The position numbers and the translations under genes were made by a program. This document shows, in pieces, positions 9,224-17,049 of a stretch of DNA of 64,000 nucleotides. Under the pieces are notes generated by a model. That model was not told the origin of the DNA and did not search any database. It saw only the letters and a program-made list of their open reading frames with translations. Position 1 is the first letter of the stretch, and every line of letters begins with the position of its first letter. The stretch lies in contig JBEKGJ010000005.1 of the NCBI GenBank assembly GCA_050012855.1, positions 1-64,000 of the forward strand. Direction: 5' to 3'. The stretch comes from JAJXZJ01 sp050012855 (lineage in GTDB: Bacteria > Verrucomicrobiota > Verrucomicrobiia > Limisphaerales > J093).

Positions 9224-9292
9224 TTGACGCGGTCGGGAGAAGATATATCTTCCCATCGCGATACGTCAATACGTCCGTTTTCACGAAGGACG
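9224..9292 (+). promoter_or_regulatory. metK promoter region with 14-bp palindromic operator
   Basis: GAAGATATATCTTC at 9239-9252 is a perfect 14-bp palindrome in the intergenic space between the ArsR-methyltransferase gene and metK. It begins ten bases after a -35-like TTGACG (9224-9229) and covers where the -10 box would fall, a typical repressor position. A small hairpin, CGTCC/GGACG (9272-9276 with 9288-9292), lies before the metK start. I see no SAM or SAH riboswitch here; the leader is too short. Assignment of the palindrome to the ArsR-type protein is inference. Confidence 0.65.
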
Positions 9293-9307
9293 ACACCGGA
9301 ACCGAAC

Positions 9308-10486
9308 ATGAGCAAGAACTACATCTTTTCCTCCGAGTCCGTCGGCGAAGGCCACCCGGACAAGGTCTGCGACACGATCTCCGATTACGTCCTGGACGCC
9401 TGCCTCGCGCAGGACAAGTTCAGCCGCGTCGCGTGCGAGACCTACGCCAAGAGCAATTTCGTCGTCGTCGGCGGCGAGATCACCACCCGTGCGAAGCTCG
9501 ACTTCAACGCCGTGGCCCGCCAGGCCATCCGCGACATCGGTTACACCCACGAGGACGATGTCTTTCATGCGGACAAGGTGCTGATCATGAACGCCATCAC
9601 GTCGCAGTCGCCGGACATCGCGCAAGGCGTGGACGCCCGCGCGGCCGAGGGCAAGGAGAAGGCCGAGCAGGGGGCGGGCGACCAGGGACTCATGTTCGGT
9701 TACGCGTGCAACGAGACGCCGGAACTCATGCCCGCGCCCATCATGTATGCGCACCAGTTGGGGCGCGAACTCACGCGCATCCGCAAGAGCGGCAAGGTGA
9801 AATGGCTCCGCCCGGATGCCAAGAGCCAGGTTTCCGTCCAGTACGAAAACGACCAGGTCGTGCGCATCACGAACGTGGTCGTTTCGACGCAGCACTCGGC
9901 CGATGTCAAACACCGGACCATCGAAGAATTCGTGATTGACGAGGTGATCAGGAAAACCCTGCCGGCGCACCTGCTGGACAAGCAGACCAAGTTCCTCGTC
10001 AACCCGACCGGCCGCTTCGTGGTGGGTGGTCCACAGGGGGACACCGGTCTGACCGGGCGCAAGATCATCGTGGACAGTTACGGCGGGATGGGCCGTCACG
10101 GCGGCGGGGCGTTCAGCGGCAAGGACCCGAGCAAGGTGGACCGCAGCGCCGCCTACATGGGCCGGTATGTGGCGAAGAACATTGTTGCCGCCGGCATCGC
10201 GACCAGCGCGGAAATCCAGTTTGCCTACGCCATCGGCTACCCCGATCCCGTGAGCGTCTGCATCAACACCTTTGGCACCGCCGCCGAGGGCATCACCGAT
10301 GAGCAGATCGAGAAGGCGGTCGGCGAAGTCTTCAGCTTCAAACCGGCGAACATCATCAAGCATCTCAATCTCCTCCGGCCGATTTACGCGAAGACCACGA
10401 ATTACGGCCACTTTGGCAAGACCGACCCGGAGATCACGTGGGAAAAGACCGACAAGGTGGCCGCGCTCAAGCGCGCACTAAAATAA
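9308..10486 (+). CDS. metK: S-adenosylmethionine synthetase
   Basis: Makes S-adenosylmethionine from methionine and ATP. The 392-residue chain starts MSKNYIFSSESVGEGHPDKVCD, which contains the catalytic GHPDK segment. Other signatures are GGEITT, DQGLMFGYA, GGPQGDTGLTGRKIIVDSYG and GGGAFSGKDPSKVDRSAAY. The start at 9308 is the canonical N-terminus; the frame stays open far upstream but overlaps the divergent regulator gene. The ribosome site is weak. It heads the SAM-cycle cluster, with ahcY 480 bp downstream and an S23-type gene in between. Confidence 0.97.
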   Translation: MSKNYIFSSESVGEGHPDKVCDTISDYVLDACLAQDKFSRVACETYAKSNFVVVGGEITTRAKLDFNAVARQAIRDIGYTHEDDVFHADKVLIMNAITSQSPDIAQGVDARAAEGKEKAEQGAGDQGLMFGYACNETPELMPAPIMYAHQLGRELTRIRKSGKVKWLRPDAKSQVSVQYENDQVVRITNVVVSTQHSADVKHRTIEEFVIDEVIRKTLPAHLLDKQTKFLVNPTGRFVVGGPQGDTGLTGRKIIVDSYGGMGRHGGGAFSGKDPSKVDRSAAYMGRYVAKNIVAAGIATSAEIQFAYAIGYPDPVSVCINTFGTAAEGITDEQIEKAVGEVFSFKPANIIKHLNLLRPIYAKTTNYGHFGKTDPEITWEKTDKVAALKRALK

Positions 10487-10562
10487 GTTTCAAGTTCCAA
10501 GTGTTCAGTTTTCAGCCCGATGCACGTCGGTCAAACTGAAAACGGGACACTGAAAACCGTGC
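10487..10562. repeat. Word-repeat spacer before the S23-type gene
   Basis: Reiterated TTTCAAG, TTCAGTTTTCAG and CTGAAAAC words form an inverted arrangement (TTTTCAG ... CTGAAAA). The material is of the same kind as 10915-10957, 3055-3086, 8185-8217 and 54938-54961. Confidence 0.6.
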
Positions 10563-10934
10563 ATGGCCTACCAGTCCTTTGAAGAACTCGAAGTATGGAA
10601 GCGCGCCTGCCGGCTGGCGGTGGACATCACCCGCGTCCTGTCGGAGACGAAGCAATTCGCCCTTCGGGATCAGATGGTCCGCGCGGCGATCTCGATTCCC
10701 TCGAACATTGCCGAAGGAGCGGAACACGCCTGCCGGCGGGACTTCATCCGGTTCCTCCGCATTGCCAAAGGCTCCGCCGCTGAATTGCGCACGCAGAGTT
10801 ACATTGCCAGTCGCCTTGACATCATGGATAAAGCCAGCGCTGAGAAACTGGTTCGCGAAATCAAGGAAATCTCCGCCATGCTGCAAGGACTGATCCGCTC
10901 TTTGTCGCCCACGCAACCGAACACTGAACACTGA
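10563..10934 (+). CDS. Four-helix bundle protein (S23 / 23S rRNA intervening-sequence family)
   Basis: A 123-residue helical protein with the family signature: FEELEVWKRACRLAVDI, ALRDQMVRAAISIPSNIAEG, then RDFIRFLRIAKGSAAELRTQ and LVREIKEISAMLQGLIRSL. The family was first seen encoded inside 23S rRNA intervening sequences and is also related to Avd of diversity-generating retroelements. Its cellular role is unknown. Here it is free-standing between metK and ahcY, with no rRNA or reverse transcriptase nearby, and it is bracketed by short AT-richer word repeats (10487-10562 and 10915-10957). That looks like a later insertion into the metK-ahcY operon. Confidence 0.88.
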   Translation: MAYQSFEELEVWKRACRLAVDITRVLSETKQFALRDQMVRAAISIPSNIAEGAEHACRRDFIRFLRIAKGSAAELRTQSYIASRLDIMDKASAEKLVREIKEISAMLQGLIRSLSPTQPNTEH

Positions 10935-10957
10935 ACACTGAACACTTGAACCTGAAC
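10915..10957. repeat. Tandem GAACACT word repeat
   Basis: Four tandem GAACACT units, the last varying to GAACACTT, followed by GAACCTGAAC. They span the end of the S23-type gene and run to nine bases before ahcY. Confidence 0.8.
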
Positions 10958-10965
10958 CCCGATTT

Positions 10966-12399
10966 ATGGCTATCACCAAAAAAACCACCACAAAGAAAAA
11001 CGATTATAGCGTACGCGACCTCTCCCTCGCCGAGTGGGGACGCAAGACCATCCAGGTGTCGGAACACGAAATGCCCGGCCTCATGGCCATCCGCGCCAAG
11101 TACGGCTCGCCGAAGCCGCTCAAGGGCGTCCGCGCCACCGGTTCGCTCCACATGACCATCGAGACGGCGATCCTGATCGAGACGCTGGTTGACCTGGGCG
11201 CCTCCGTGCGCTGGGCCTCCTGCAACATCTTCTCGACCCAGGACCACGCGGCGGCGGCGATCGCGAAGGCCGGCATCAGCGTTTTTGCCTGGAAGGGCGA
11301 AACCCTGGAGGAATACTGGGAATGCACCCTCAAAGCCCTCAACCATCCCGGCGGCAAAGGCCCGCAGCTCGTCGTGGACGACGGCGGCGACGCCACCCTG
11401 CTCATCCACAAAGGCTATGAACTTGAGAATGGCTCCGACTGGGTCAACACGCCCAGCGGCAGCCATGAGGAGCAGGTTATCAAGGACCTTCTCAAACGCG
11501 TCGCGAAGGAGCGCCCCGGTTTCTGGCATGAAGTCGTGAAGGATTGGAAGGGAGTCAGCGAAGAAACCACGACCGGCGTCCATCGCCTCTACCAAATGCT
11601 CGAGGCCGGCAAGCTGCTGGTTCCGGCGATCAACGTCAACGACTCGGTCACCAAGTCCAAGTTCGACAATCTTTACGGCTGTCGCGAATCGCTCGCGGAC
11701 GGCATCAAGCGCGCCACCGACGTGATGGTGGCCGGCAAGGTCGCCTGCGTCTGCGGCTACGGCGACGTCGGCAAGGGCAGCGCCCACAGCCTGCGCGGTT
11801 TCGGCGCGCGGGTGATCGTGACCGAGATTGATCCCATCAACGCGCTCCAGGCGGCGATGGAAGGCTTCGAAGTCACCACGATCGAGGACACGCTCGGTGA
11901 GGCGGACATCTACGTCACCTGCACGGGCAACCGCGACATCATCACGCTTGAACAGATGGCGAAGATGAAGGACCAGGCGATCGTCTGTAACATCGGCCAC
12001 TTCGACAATGAGATTCAGATGGACCGCCTCAACACCGCCAAGGGGGTGATACGACTCAACATCAAGCCGCAGGTGGACAAATACACCTTCCCCGATGGGG
12101 ACAGCATCTACATCCTCGCCGAGGGGCGCCTGGTGAACCTCGGTTGCGCCACCGGTCATCCGAGCTTCGTGATGAGCAACAGCTTTACCAACCAGTGCCT
12201 CGCGCAAATGGATCTGTGGAAAAATCGCGACACGAACAAGATTGGCGTCTATCGTCTGCCCAAGAAGCTCGACGAAGAGGTTGCCCGCCTGCACCTCGAG
12301 AAAATAGGCGTGAAGCTCACCAAACTGACCCAGAGCCAGGCCGACTACCTCGGCGTGCCGGTCGAAGGCCCCTACAAGCCTGAGCACTACCGGTATTGA
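10966..12399 (+). CDS. ahcY: S-adenosylhomocysteine hydrolase
   Basis: Splits S-adenosylhomocysteine to homocysteine and adenosine, which relieves product inhibition of methyltransferases and closes the methyl cycle with MetK. The 477-residue chain shows GSLHMTIETAILIETL, ASCNIFSTQDHAAAAI, the NAD-binding loop CGYGDVGKGSAHSLRGFGA, VTCTGNRDIIT, NIGHFDNEIQMDRL and the C-terminal YKPEHYRY, whose Lys and Tyr complete the NAD site. The basic N-terminal extension (KKTTTKKND) is probably flexible. A strong terminator lies 34 bases after the stop. Confidence 0.97.
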   Translation: MAITKKTTTKKNDYSVRDLSLAEWGRKTIQVSEHEMPGLMAIRAKYGSPKPLKGVRATGSLHMTIETAILIETLVDLGASVRWASCNIFSTQDHAAAAIAKAGISVFAWKGETLEEYWECTLKALNHPGGKGPQLVVDDGGDATLLIHKGYELENGSDWVNTPSGSHEEQVIKDLLKRVAKERPGFWHEVVKDWKGVSEETTTGVHRLYQMLEAGKLLVPAINVNDSVTKSKFDNLYGCRESLADGIKRATDVMVAGKVACVCGYGDVGKGSAHSLRGFGARVIVTEIDPINALQAAMEGFEVTTIEDTLGEADIYVTCTGNRDIITLEQMAKMKDQAIVCNIGHFDNEIQMDRLNTAKGVIRLNIKPQVDKYTFPDGDSIYILAEGRLVNLGCATGHPSFVMSNSFTNQCLAQMDLWKNRDTNKIGVYRLPKKLDEEVARLHLEKIGVKLTKLTQSQADYLGVPVEGPYKPEHYRY

Positions 12400-12432
12400 G
12401 AATTCCGAACGACGAAGTTCGAGCGGCGAATG

Positions 12433-12462
12433 AAGGCGAACGGCCACCCCGTTCGCCTTTTT
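12433..12462 (+). terminator. Rho-independent terminator after ahcY
   Basis: AAGGCGAACGG (12433-12443), loop CCACC, CCGTTCGCCTT (12449-12459): a perfect 11-bp stem running into TTTTT. It ends the metK-ahcY transcript and argues that the next gene starts further downstream, at 12514. Confidence 0.92.
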
Positions 12463-12513
12463 CGTGCGGATGATTTGGTTGAATCTCCGCAACGCCTGTC
12501 GTACAAACCTCCC

Positions 12514-12786
12514 ATGCCTCCGCGCAAGGGAACCAGTTCGCAACCCAAGGATGCCCAGGCCTACCGGCATCCCGACGCCGATTCGCCAACCTGGCCTGAA
12601 ATCCGTGCCCTTGAATTGTCAAAGAAACCGGTGCGTTTTCAAAGCGTGGACACCGTCCGGGGTGATCTGACCTGCGCAAGCGGCGTTCCTGTCTTGGCTG
12701 GCGACCACGGCCAGATCGCGGTGAAGGTGATTGACCGGCGCGGGAACGAGCTACTGGCGGTGAAAAAACTGGGGGAGGCGAAATGA
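12514..12786 (+). pseudogene. Internally deleted type III-like Mod methyltransferase remnant
   Basis: The 90-residue frame MPPRKGTSSQPKDAQAYRHP... combines two ends of a type III Mod-type adenine methyltransferase. AYRHPDADSPTWPEI matches the usual N-terminal YxHPEAxSxxRPEIG region, and AGDHGQIAVKVIDRRGNELL matches the usual C-terminal AGDHxxVAVKIxDDRGxE region. The SAM-binding and DPPY catalytic parts between them are gone. This is from my memory of the family; no alignment was run. The frame is still open and its TGA overlaps the ATG of the next gene (ATGA), so it may still be translated. It follows the ahcY terminator and begins a three-gene remnant locus. Confidence 0.55.
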
Positions 12787-14528
12787 TCACACGACTTCGG
12801 TTGCAACGGTTCAAACGCTTTGAAGAAGCGGAGATTACTCTGGGATCGCCCGTCGTTTTCGTGGGGCCGAACAACGCGGGCAAGACCACGGCGCTCCAAG
12901 CTCTGGCACTCTGGGATCTGGGGGTCAAAACGTGGAGTTCCAAACGGGGCACAAAAAGCACGGCCAAGGAGCGGGTCGGGGTGGTGATCAACCGTCGAGA
13001 CCTGGTGCAACTGCCAGTGCCGGACCTCGGGATGTTGTGGCGGGATCAACATTTGCGTCAGACCCCGAACGGAAGCAAGAAGGCGACGCAGAACGTCCTG
13101 ATTGAGATCACCGTGGAAGGCGTGGCGAACGGGCGGCAGTGGGCCTGTGCCCTTGAATTTGACTACGCGAACGAGGAGTTTTTGCACTGTCGGCCCGCCC
13201 GCCTGGACGACGTGGGCAGCGAGCGTTCAGAGATTCCCGCGGAGGCGTTGGCGGTGACGGTGGCCTATCTCCCCCCCATGTCCGGGTTGGAAGCCAACGA
13301 GCGAAGGATTGATGAGGGGGCGATTCAGGTGTCGCTCGGCCAGGGAAAAACCGCCGACGTGTTGCGCAATCTCTGCCATCAAGTATGGGAAAAGGAGCGG
13401 GGCAAACCGGATCAGGGTGAATGGGGGTCGCTGGTGGAACAGATGCACCGGTTGTTCGGGGTGACGCTGGCGGCGCCGGAATACATTGCGGCGCGCGGTG
13501 AGATTCAGATGAGCTATCGGGAAGAGGCGCCTGCCGGGGGCAAGAAGCCGCCCGGGTTGGATCTAAGTGCCGCCGGGCGTGGGCTGCAACAGACGCTGCT
13601 GCTGATGGCTTTTCTGCGGTGGCAGCCGAAAACGGTGCTCCTGATTGACGAACCGGACGCGCATCTGGAAATCCTGCGTCAGAGCCAGATTTACCGCGAA
13701 CTCTCCGCCACCGCGACCCGCCTGGGCAGCCAGTTGATTCTCGCCACCCACTCTGAAATCGTTCTGAACGAGGCGGGGGAGGACACCGTGGTGGCCTTCG
13801 TGGGTCAGCCGCATCCCGTCCGGCAGACGAAAGAACTGAGGAAAGCGCTCGCCTTGCTCGGGTTTGAGCAGTTCATCCAGGCGGAGATTGCCGGGTGGGT
13901 GCTCTATCTGGAGGGTTCGACGGACCTGGCGGCACTGCGGGTGCTGGCGCGGTTGGCTTGCCCGGAGGCCTTGTCCGCGCTGGAACGGCCCTTTCATCAT
14001 TACGTCCTGAATCAGGCGGACAAGGCGCGCACTCATTTCTTCGGCTTGCGCGAGGCGTTTCCCGAACTGCGCGGAATCGCCGTCTTCGACAACACGCCGG
14101 AGGTCACCCCCCAGCGCAACTCGCCGCTGGAGGAAGTGAAATGGACGCGACGGGAATTGGAAAATTACTTCTGCTCGCCGGACTTGCTGCGTCGCTGGGT
14201 CGAAACAAGTGTGAAGGCCGACGACCTTTTTGGGCTGGCCGAACTGGAGCGACGGCGCGCGGCCATGGAAGGAGCGATCGTGGACAACACGGTGCCCGTC
14301 GCGTTGCGTGATCTTTCGCACCCGTATTGGCGCGAGGCCAAAGTCAGCGACGAGTATCTGCCGGCGGTCTTCCGAACCTTCTTCGGAAAACTGGGCCTGC
14401 CGGTTTCCGTCAACAAGTCCGACTATGTCGCCTTGTCGGAGTTGTTGCGCCCCGACGAGGTGGATGCCGAAGTCATCGCGGTGTTGCGCCGGATCGCCGC
14501 CACCGCCGTGAGGCCCGCCAGTTCATGA
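12783..14528 (+). CDS. OLD-like AAA ATPase, probable defence protein
   Basis: A 581-residue ATPase of the ABC/SMC-like AAA class. The Walker A loop GPNNAGKTT is at about 28-36, a signature-like LSAAGRGLQQ at about 261-270, Walker B VLLIDEPDAHLE at about 286-297, and the H-loop ILATHSEIV at about 319-327. The C-terminal third has the shape of a Toprim-like domain of the OLD family: LYLEGSTDLAALRVLA (about 373) supplies the acidic residue, but the DxD motif is reduced to GIAVFDNT (about 433-440), so nuclease activity is doubtful. It sits between a Mod remnant and a Res remnant, with ATGA overlaps at both ends. OLD proteins act in phage defence; that role here is inferred. Confidence 0.75.
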   Translation: MITRLRLQRFKRFEEAEITLGSPVVFVGPNNAGKTTALQALALWDLGVKTWSSKRGTKSTAKERVGVVINRRDLVQLPVPDLGMLWRDQHLRQTPNGSKKATQNVLIEITVEGVANGRQWACALEFDYANEEFLHCRPARLDDVGSERSEIPAEALAVTVAYLPPMSGLEANERRIDEGAIQVSLGQGKTADVLRNLCHQVWEKERGKPDQGEWGSLVEQMHRLFGVTLAAPEYIAARGEIQMSYREEAPAGGKKPPGLDLSAAGRGLQQTLLLMAFLRWQPKTVLLIDEPDAHLEILRQSQIYRELSATATRLGSQLILATHSEIVLNEAGEDTVVAFVGQPHPVRQTKELRKALALLGFEQFIQAEIAGWVLYLEGSTDLAALRVLARLACPEALSALERPFHHYVLNQADKARTHFFGLREAFPELRGIAVFDNTPEVTPQRNSPLEEVKWTRRELENYFCSPDLLRRWVETSVKADDLFGLAELERRRAAMEGAIVDNTVPVALRDLSHPYWREAKVSDEYLPAVFRTFFGKLGLPVSVNKSDYVALSELLRPDEVDAEVIAVLRRIAATAVRPASS

Positions 14529-14660
14529 GCAACTTTGAAGTCCCCAAGTCCCATCCCCGGTTCGCCCTTCGCGGAACCGAAGGAGCACTGGCGGATTCTC
14601 GAAGGCCAGCCCGCCGAGTGGCGGCGGTGGATGCGCTGCGCGCGCGTGGCCCCGGATGAA
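14525..14660 (+). pseudogene. 5' fragment of a type III-like restriction subunit (Res)
   Basis: ATG at 14525 overlaps the ATPase stop. It begins MSNFEVP and then loses frame near 14546-14553. In the shifted frame the DNA reads PIPGSPFAEPKEHWRILEGQPAE, closely resembling the N-terminus of type III Res-type helicase-nucleases (..NPILNSPFxEPxEHWxIxEGxP..). The similarity stops after about 30 codons and nothing of the helicase remains; unrelated DNA follows and the TonB-receptor gene begins at 14698 on the other strand. Identification is from memory of the family and was not aligned. Confidence 0.6.
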
Positions 14661-14697
14661 TAAGGTCGGATGTCTTGCATGGTGCGGTGGAGGCGCC

Positions 14698-16914
14698 TCA
14701 GAATTCCAGGCCGGCGTGGAGGCCGAAGGTCGCGGGCGCGCCGCTTTCGCCGATCAGGCCGGACCGGCCGTTGGGATACTCGAACGCGAGCGGCACGTAA
14801 TGCGTGTCGAAGGCGTTCCGCGTCCAGCCCTCGACAAACCAGTTGCGGCCGCGCAGACCCGCACGGAAGTTCGCCAGGCTGTAAGTGCTCTGCGAAGCGG
14901 TGTTGGCCGGGTCGTAATAAAAATCGCCGAACACCACGACCTCGGCGCGGGCGAACAGCGTCACTTTTCGGGAGATGGGAAAGGCATACTGCGTGCCGGC
15001 GTTCGCGGTGAACTGCGGGGCGTAGATCAGGTGGTTGCCGCTGACATCCTCGAGGGTCGAGTTGCCATAGGCATCCGTGCGAATCGCATGGGCGCCGCTC
15101 AGGAAGTGCGCATCGGTGCAGGACGCGCCCCCAAACAAGTCCCACCCTGGCAGCGGTCGCCCGTTCAACTCCAGTTCGACGCCCTTGCTGTCGGCGTTGC
15201 CGGCGTTGGCGATGTAATAGTTGTTCACCAAGGCATAGGGCTGGTTCAACTGCAGGTTGCTCCAGTTGATGTAGAACGCCGCCAGGTTGGCCTGCAAATG
15301 ACCGTCCAGCCAGGAGGTTTTGGCGCCGATCTCATAGTTCCAGCTTGTTTCCTCGCCGTAGGCGTCGTAGCCGGCCGGCGCCAGGGGATTGAAGCCGCCG
15401 GCCTTGTAGCCGCGGCTCACTGTGCCATAGATCATCCGATCGGCCGTCGGATGGTAGGCGAGCGCAAACTGGGGCGTGACCTGGGCAAAATCCTGGCTGG
15501 GACTTAGCGCCGTGGCCGGTGCGATCGGCGGCGAATAAGAGGTCCGCAAATCGGCATGCTTGTTTTCATAGTCGCCCCGCAGGCCGACGGTCAGGTCCAA
15601 CTTCTCCCAGCCGGTCAGGGTCGTCTGGGCGTAGGCGCCCACGCCCACATCATCCAGCCTGGATTGCGGGGAAAGCTGGGTGACCGGGAAGGGCAGGTTG
15701 GTGCTAAGGATGCCGGGCGCATAGTTGTTCCGGGCCTCCTGCTCATAGCTCTGGGTGAAGACGAACACGCCGGTCTTCCAGCTTAGTTTGAAGGCGTCGC
15801 CGAGTTCGACCGGCGCGTCCTTGGCCGAGGCCAGGCGGAACTCCTGGGTGAATTGCAGGTCTTTTTCCTGGTTGTCGCGGGTGCCCACCGGGACGGGGGT
15901 GGGATCGTAGGACAGGTCAGTGAGGTCGCGCGTCTGCCACCAGACGAGGCCGGTAATGCTGGCGAATTCCGTGGCCGCTCCTTGATGGCTGACCAGCAAG
16001 GTGGGGGAGAGAACGTCGCGATGCGTGTAGCCTTCGAAGTCATGGGAGACGTGGTGGGGATTCGCCCGGATGAAGCCGAGGTCGCCGAGCGCGTAGTCGC
16101 CGTCCCGGTCGCTTTCGCCCGAAAGGATCAGGCGCACCTCCCAGTTCTCCCAAGGTCTCCACAGGAATTGTGCCTTGCCGAACCCGTCTTCGCGGCTGTC
16201 GAGGCGGTGTCCCGTGGCATCGTTCAACGTGTAGCCGTCGCGGGCAGTGTACCCCCCGGCCAGGCTCAAGCCCGCCTGTTCCTGGACCACCGGGCCAGAG
16301 AGCGTCACCCGCACGTCCCGCAGGTTATAGTTGCCGTAGTCGCCGTCCACGCCCCCGGACCAGGTCGTCAAGGAAGGCTGGCGGCTCGTGATGTTGATGA
16401 GGCCGCCGACAGTGTTGCGTCCGTAGAGCGCGCCCTGCGGCCCGCGCACGAACTCGATCTGGTCCACGTCCACAAATTCGAGGCTGGAGGAATTCGCATT
16501 GAGCTGGGGCACCCCGTCAAGGTAGGTCGTCACGCCGGGGTTGTTCGGGCTGGAGCCGAGGCCGCGGAAGTAGGGGTTGCTGAGCTTGCGGGCGGTGAAC
16601 TCGTTGATAAACGCATCCGGGGCGTAAACCGCCGCGTCCTTCACGGTCGTGATGCCGGCATCCTCCAGCGTGGCCCCGGTCACCGGCGTGAGGCTGACCG
16701 GGAGGGATTGAGCGGCGGCCGGCTGTTTCTCGACATACACGATCGTTTTCGGAAACGGCTCCGCAACATTGGTGCGTCCGGCGTCGCCCGCCGCGCCGCC
16801 CGTCGCCTCGTCGCCGAGCACGGTCGGTGCCGCCAGCATTCCGGCCAGCGCCGTGATGGTGAGGAAGCCGGTCAGGCGTAAGCCGGCCGCAGGATGGTCA
16901 TTAGTTTCCAGCAT
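14698..16914 (-). CDS. TonB-dependent outer-membrane receptor
   Basis: A 738-residue receptor that imports a scarce ligand across the outer membrane using TonB energy. ATG at 16914 gives a signal peptide (about residues 10-35, FLTITALAGMLAAPTVLG); a start 30 codons earlier would add a non-signal stretch. A possible TonB box is KTIVYVEK. The plug domain shows NPYFRGLGSSPNNPGVTTYLDG and FVRGPQGALYGRNTVGGLINI. About 22 barrel strands follow, and the chain ends in LHAGLEF with terminal Phe. The YGRNTVGG and RGYKAGGFNP features recall receptors of the FyuA/IutA-like group, but the ligand is unknown. It is divergent from the ABC operon at 17050, with a direct repeat in the shared promoter region. 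Confidence 0.9.
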   Translation of the reverse strand: MLETNDHPAAGLRLTGFLTITALAGMLAAPTVLGDEATGGAAGDAGRTNVAEPFPKTIVYVEKQPAAAQSLPVSLTPVTGATLEDAGITTVKDAAVYAPDAFINEFTARKLSNPYFRGLGSSPNNPGVTTYLDGVPQLNANSSSLEFVDVDQIEFVRGPQGALYGRNTVGGLINITSRQPSLTTWSGGVDGDYGNYNLRDVRVTLSGPVVQEQAGLSLAGGYTARDGYTLNDATGHRLDSREDGFGKAQFLWRPWENWEVRLILSGESDRDGDYALGDLGFIRANPHHVSHDFEGYTHRDVLSPTLLVSHQGAATEFASITGLVWWQTRDLTDLSYDPTPVPVGTRDNQEKDLQFTQEFRLASAKDAPVELGDAFKLSWKTGVFVFTQSYEQEARNNYAPGILSTNLPFPVTQLSPQSRLDDVGVGAYAQTTLTGWEKLDLTVGLRGDYENKHADLRTSYSPPIAPATALSPSQDFAQVTPQFALAYHPTADRMIYGTVSRGYKAGGFNPLAPAGYDAYGEETSWNYEIGAKTSWLDGHLQANLAAFYINWSNLQLNQPYALVNNYYIANAGNADSKGVELELNGRPLPGWDLFGGASCTDAHFLSGAHAIRTDAYGNSTLEDVSGNHLIYAPQFTANAGTQYAFPISRKVTLFARAEVVVFGDFYYDPANTASQSTYSLANFRAGLRGRNWFVEGWTRNAFDTHYVPLAFEYPNGRSGLIGESGAPATFGLHAGLEF

Positions 16915-16984
16915 AGGATCAGAATTCAATGACAATGCGTTCGTGAGGGAGGATATGTAGGTGACCGGCTTTTGTGAAAGCAAC

Positions 16985-17016
16985 GAAAATTGTTTCGCCG
17001 CCAAAAATTGTTTCGC
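16985..17016. promoter_or_regulatory. Direct repeat in the TonB receptor / ABC operon intergenic region
   Basis: GAAAATTGTTTCGC (16985-16998) and AAAAATTGTTTCGC (17003-17016) match at 13 of 14 positions and are spaced 18 bp apart. They stand out from the GC-rich surroundings, between two divergent genes, which fits a paired operator. The binding protein is unknown; it does not match a Fur box that I can recognise. Confidence 0.5.
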
Positions 17017-17049
17017 ACGGCAGGGGTTCCCGCCTAAAGTCCAGCGCGT

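Noticed and set aside
9253..9307. SAM or SAH riboswitch before metK
   Set aside because: Only 55 bases lie between the palindrome and the metK start, with one small hairpin; none of the SAM or SAH riboswitch cores can be placed.
10563..10934. Avd protein of a diversity-generating retroelement
   Set aside because: No reverse transcriptase, template or variable repeat is found nearby.
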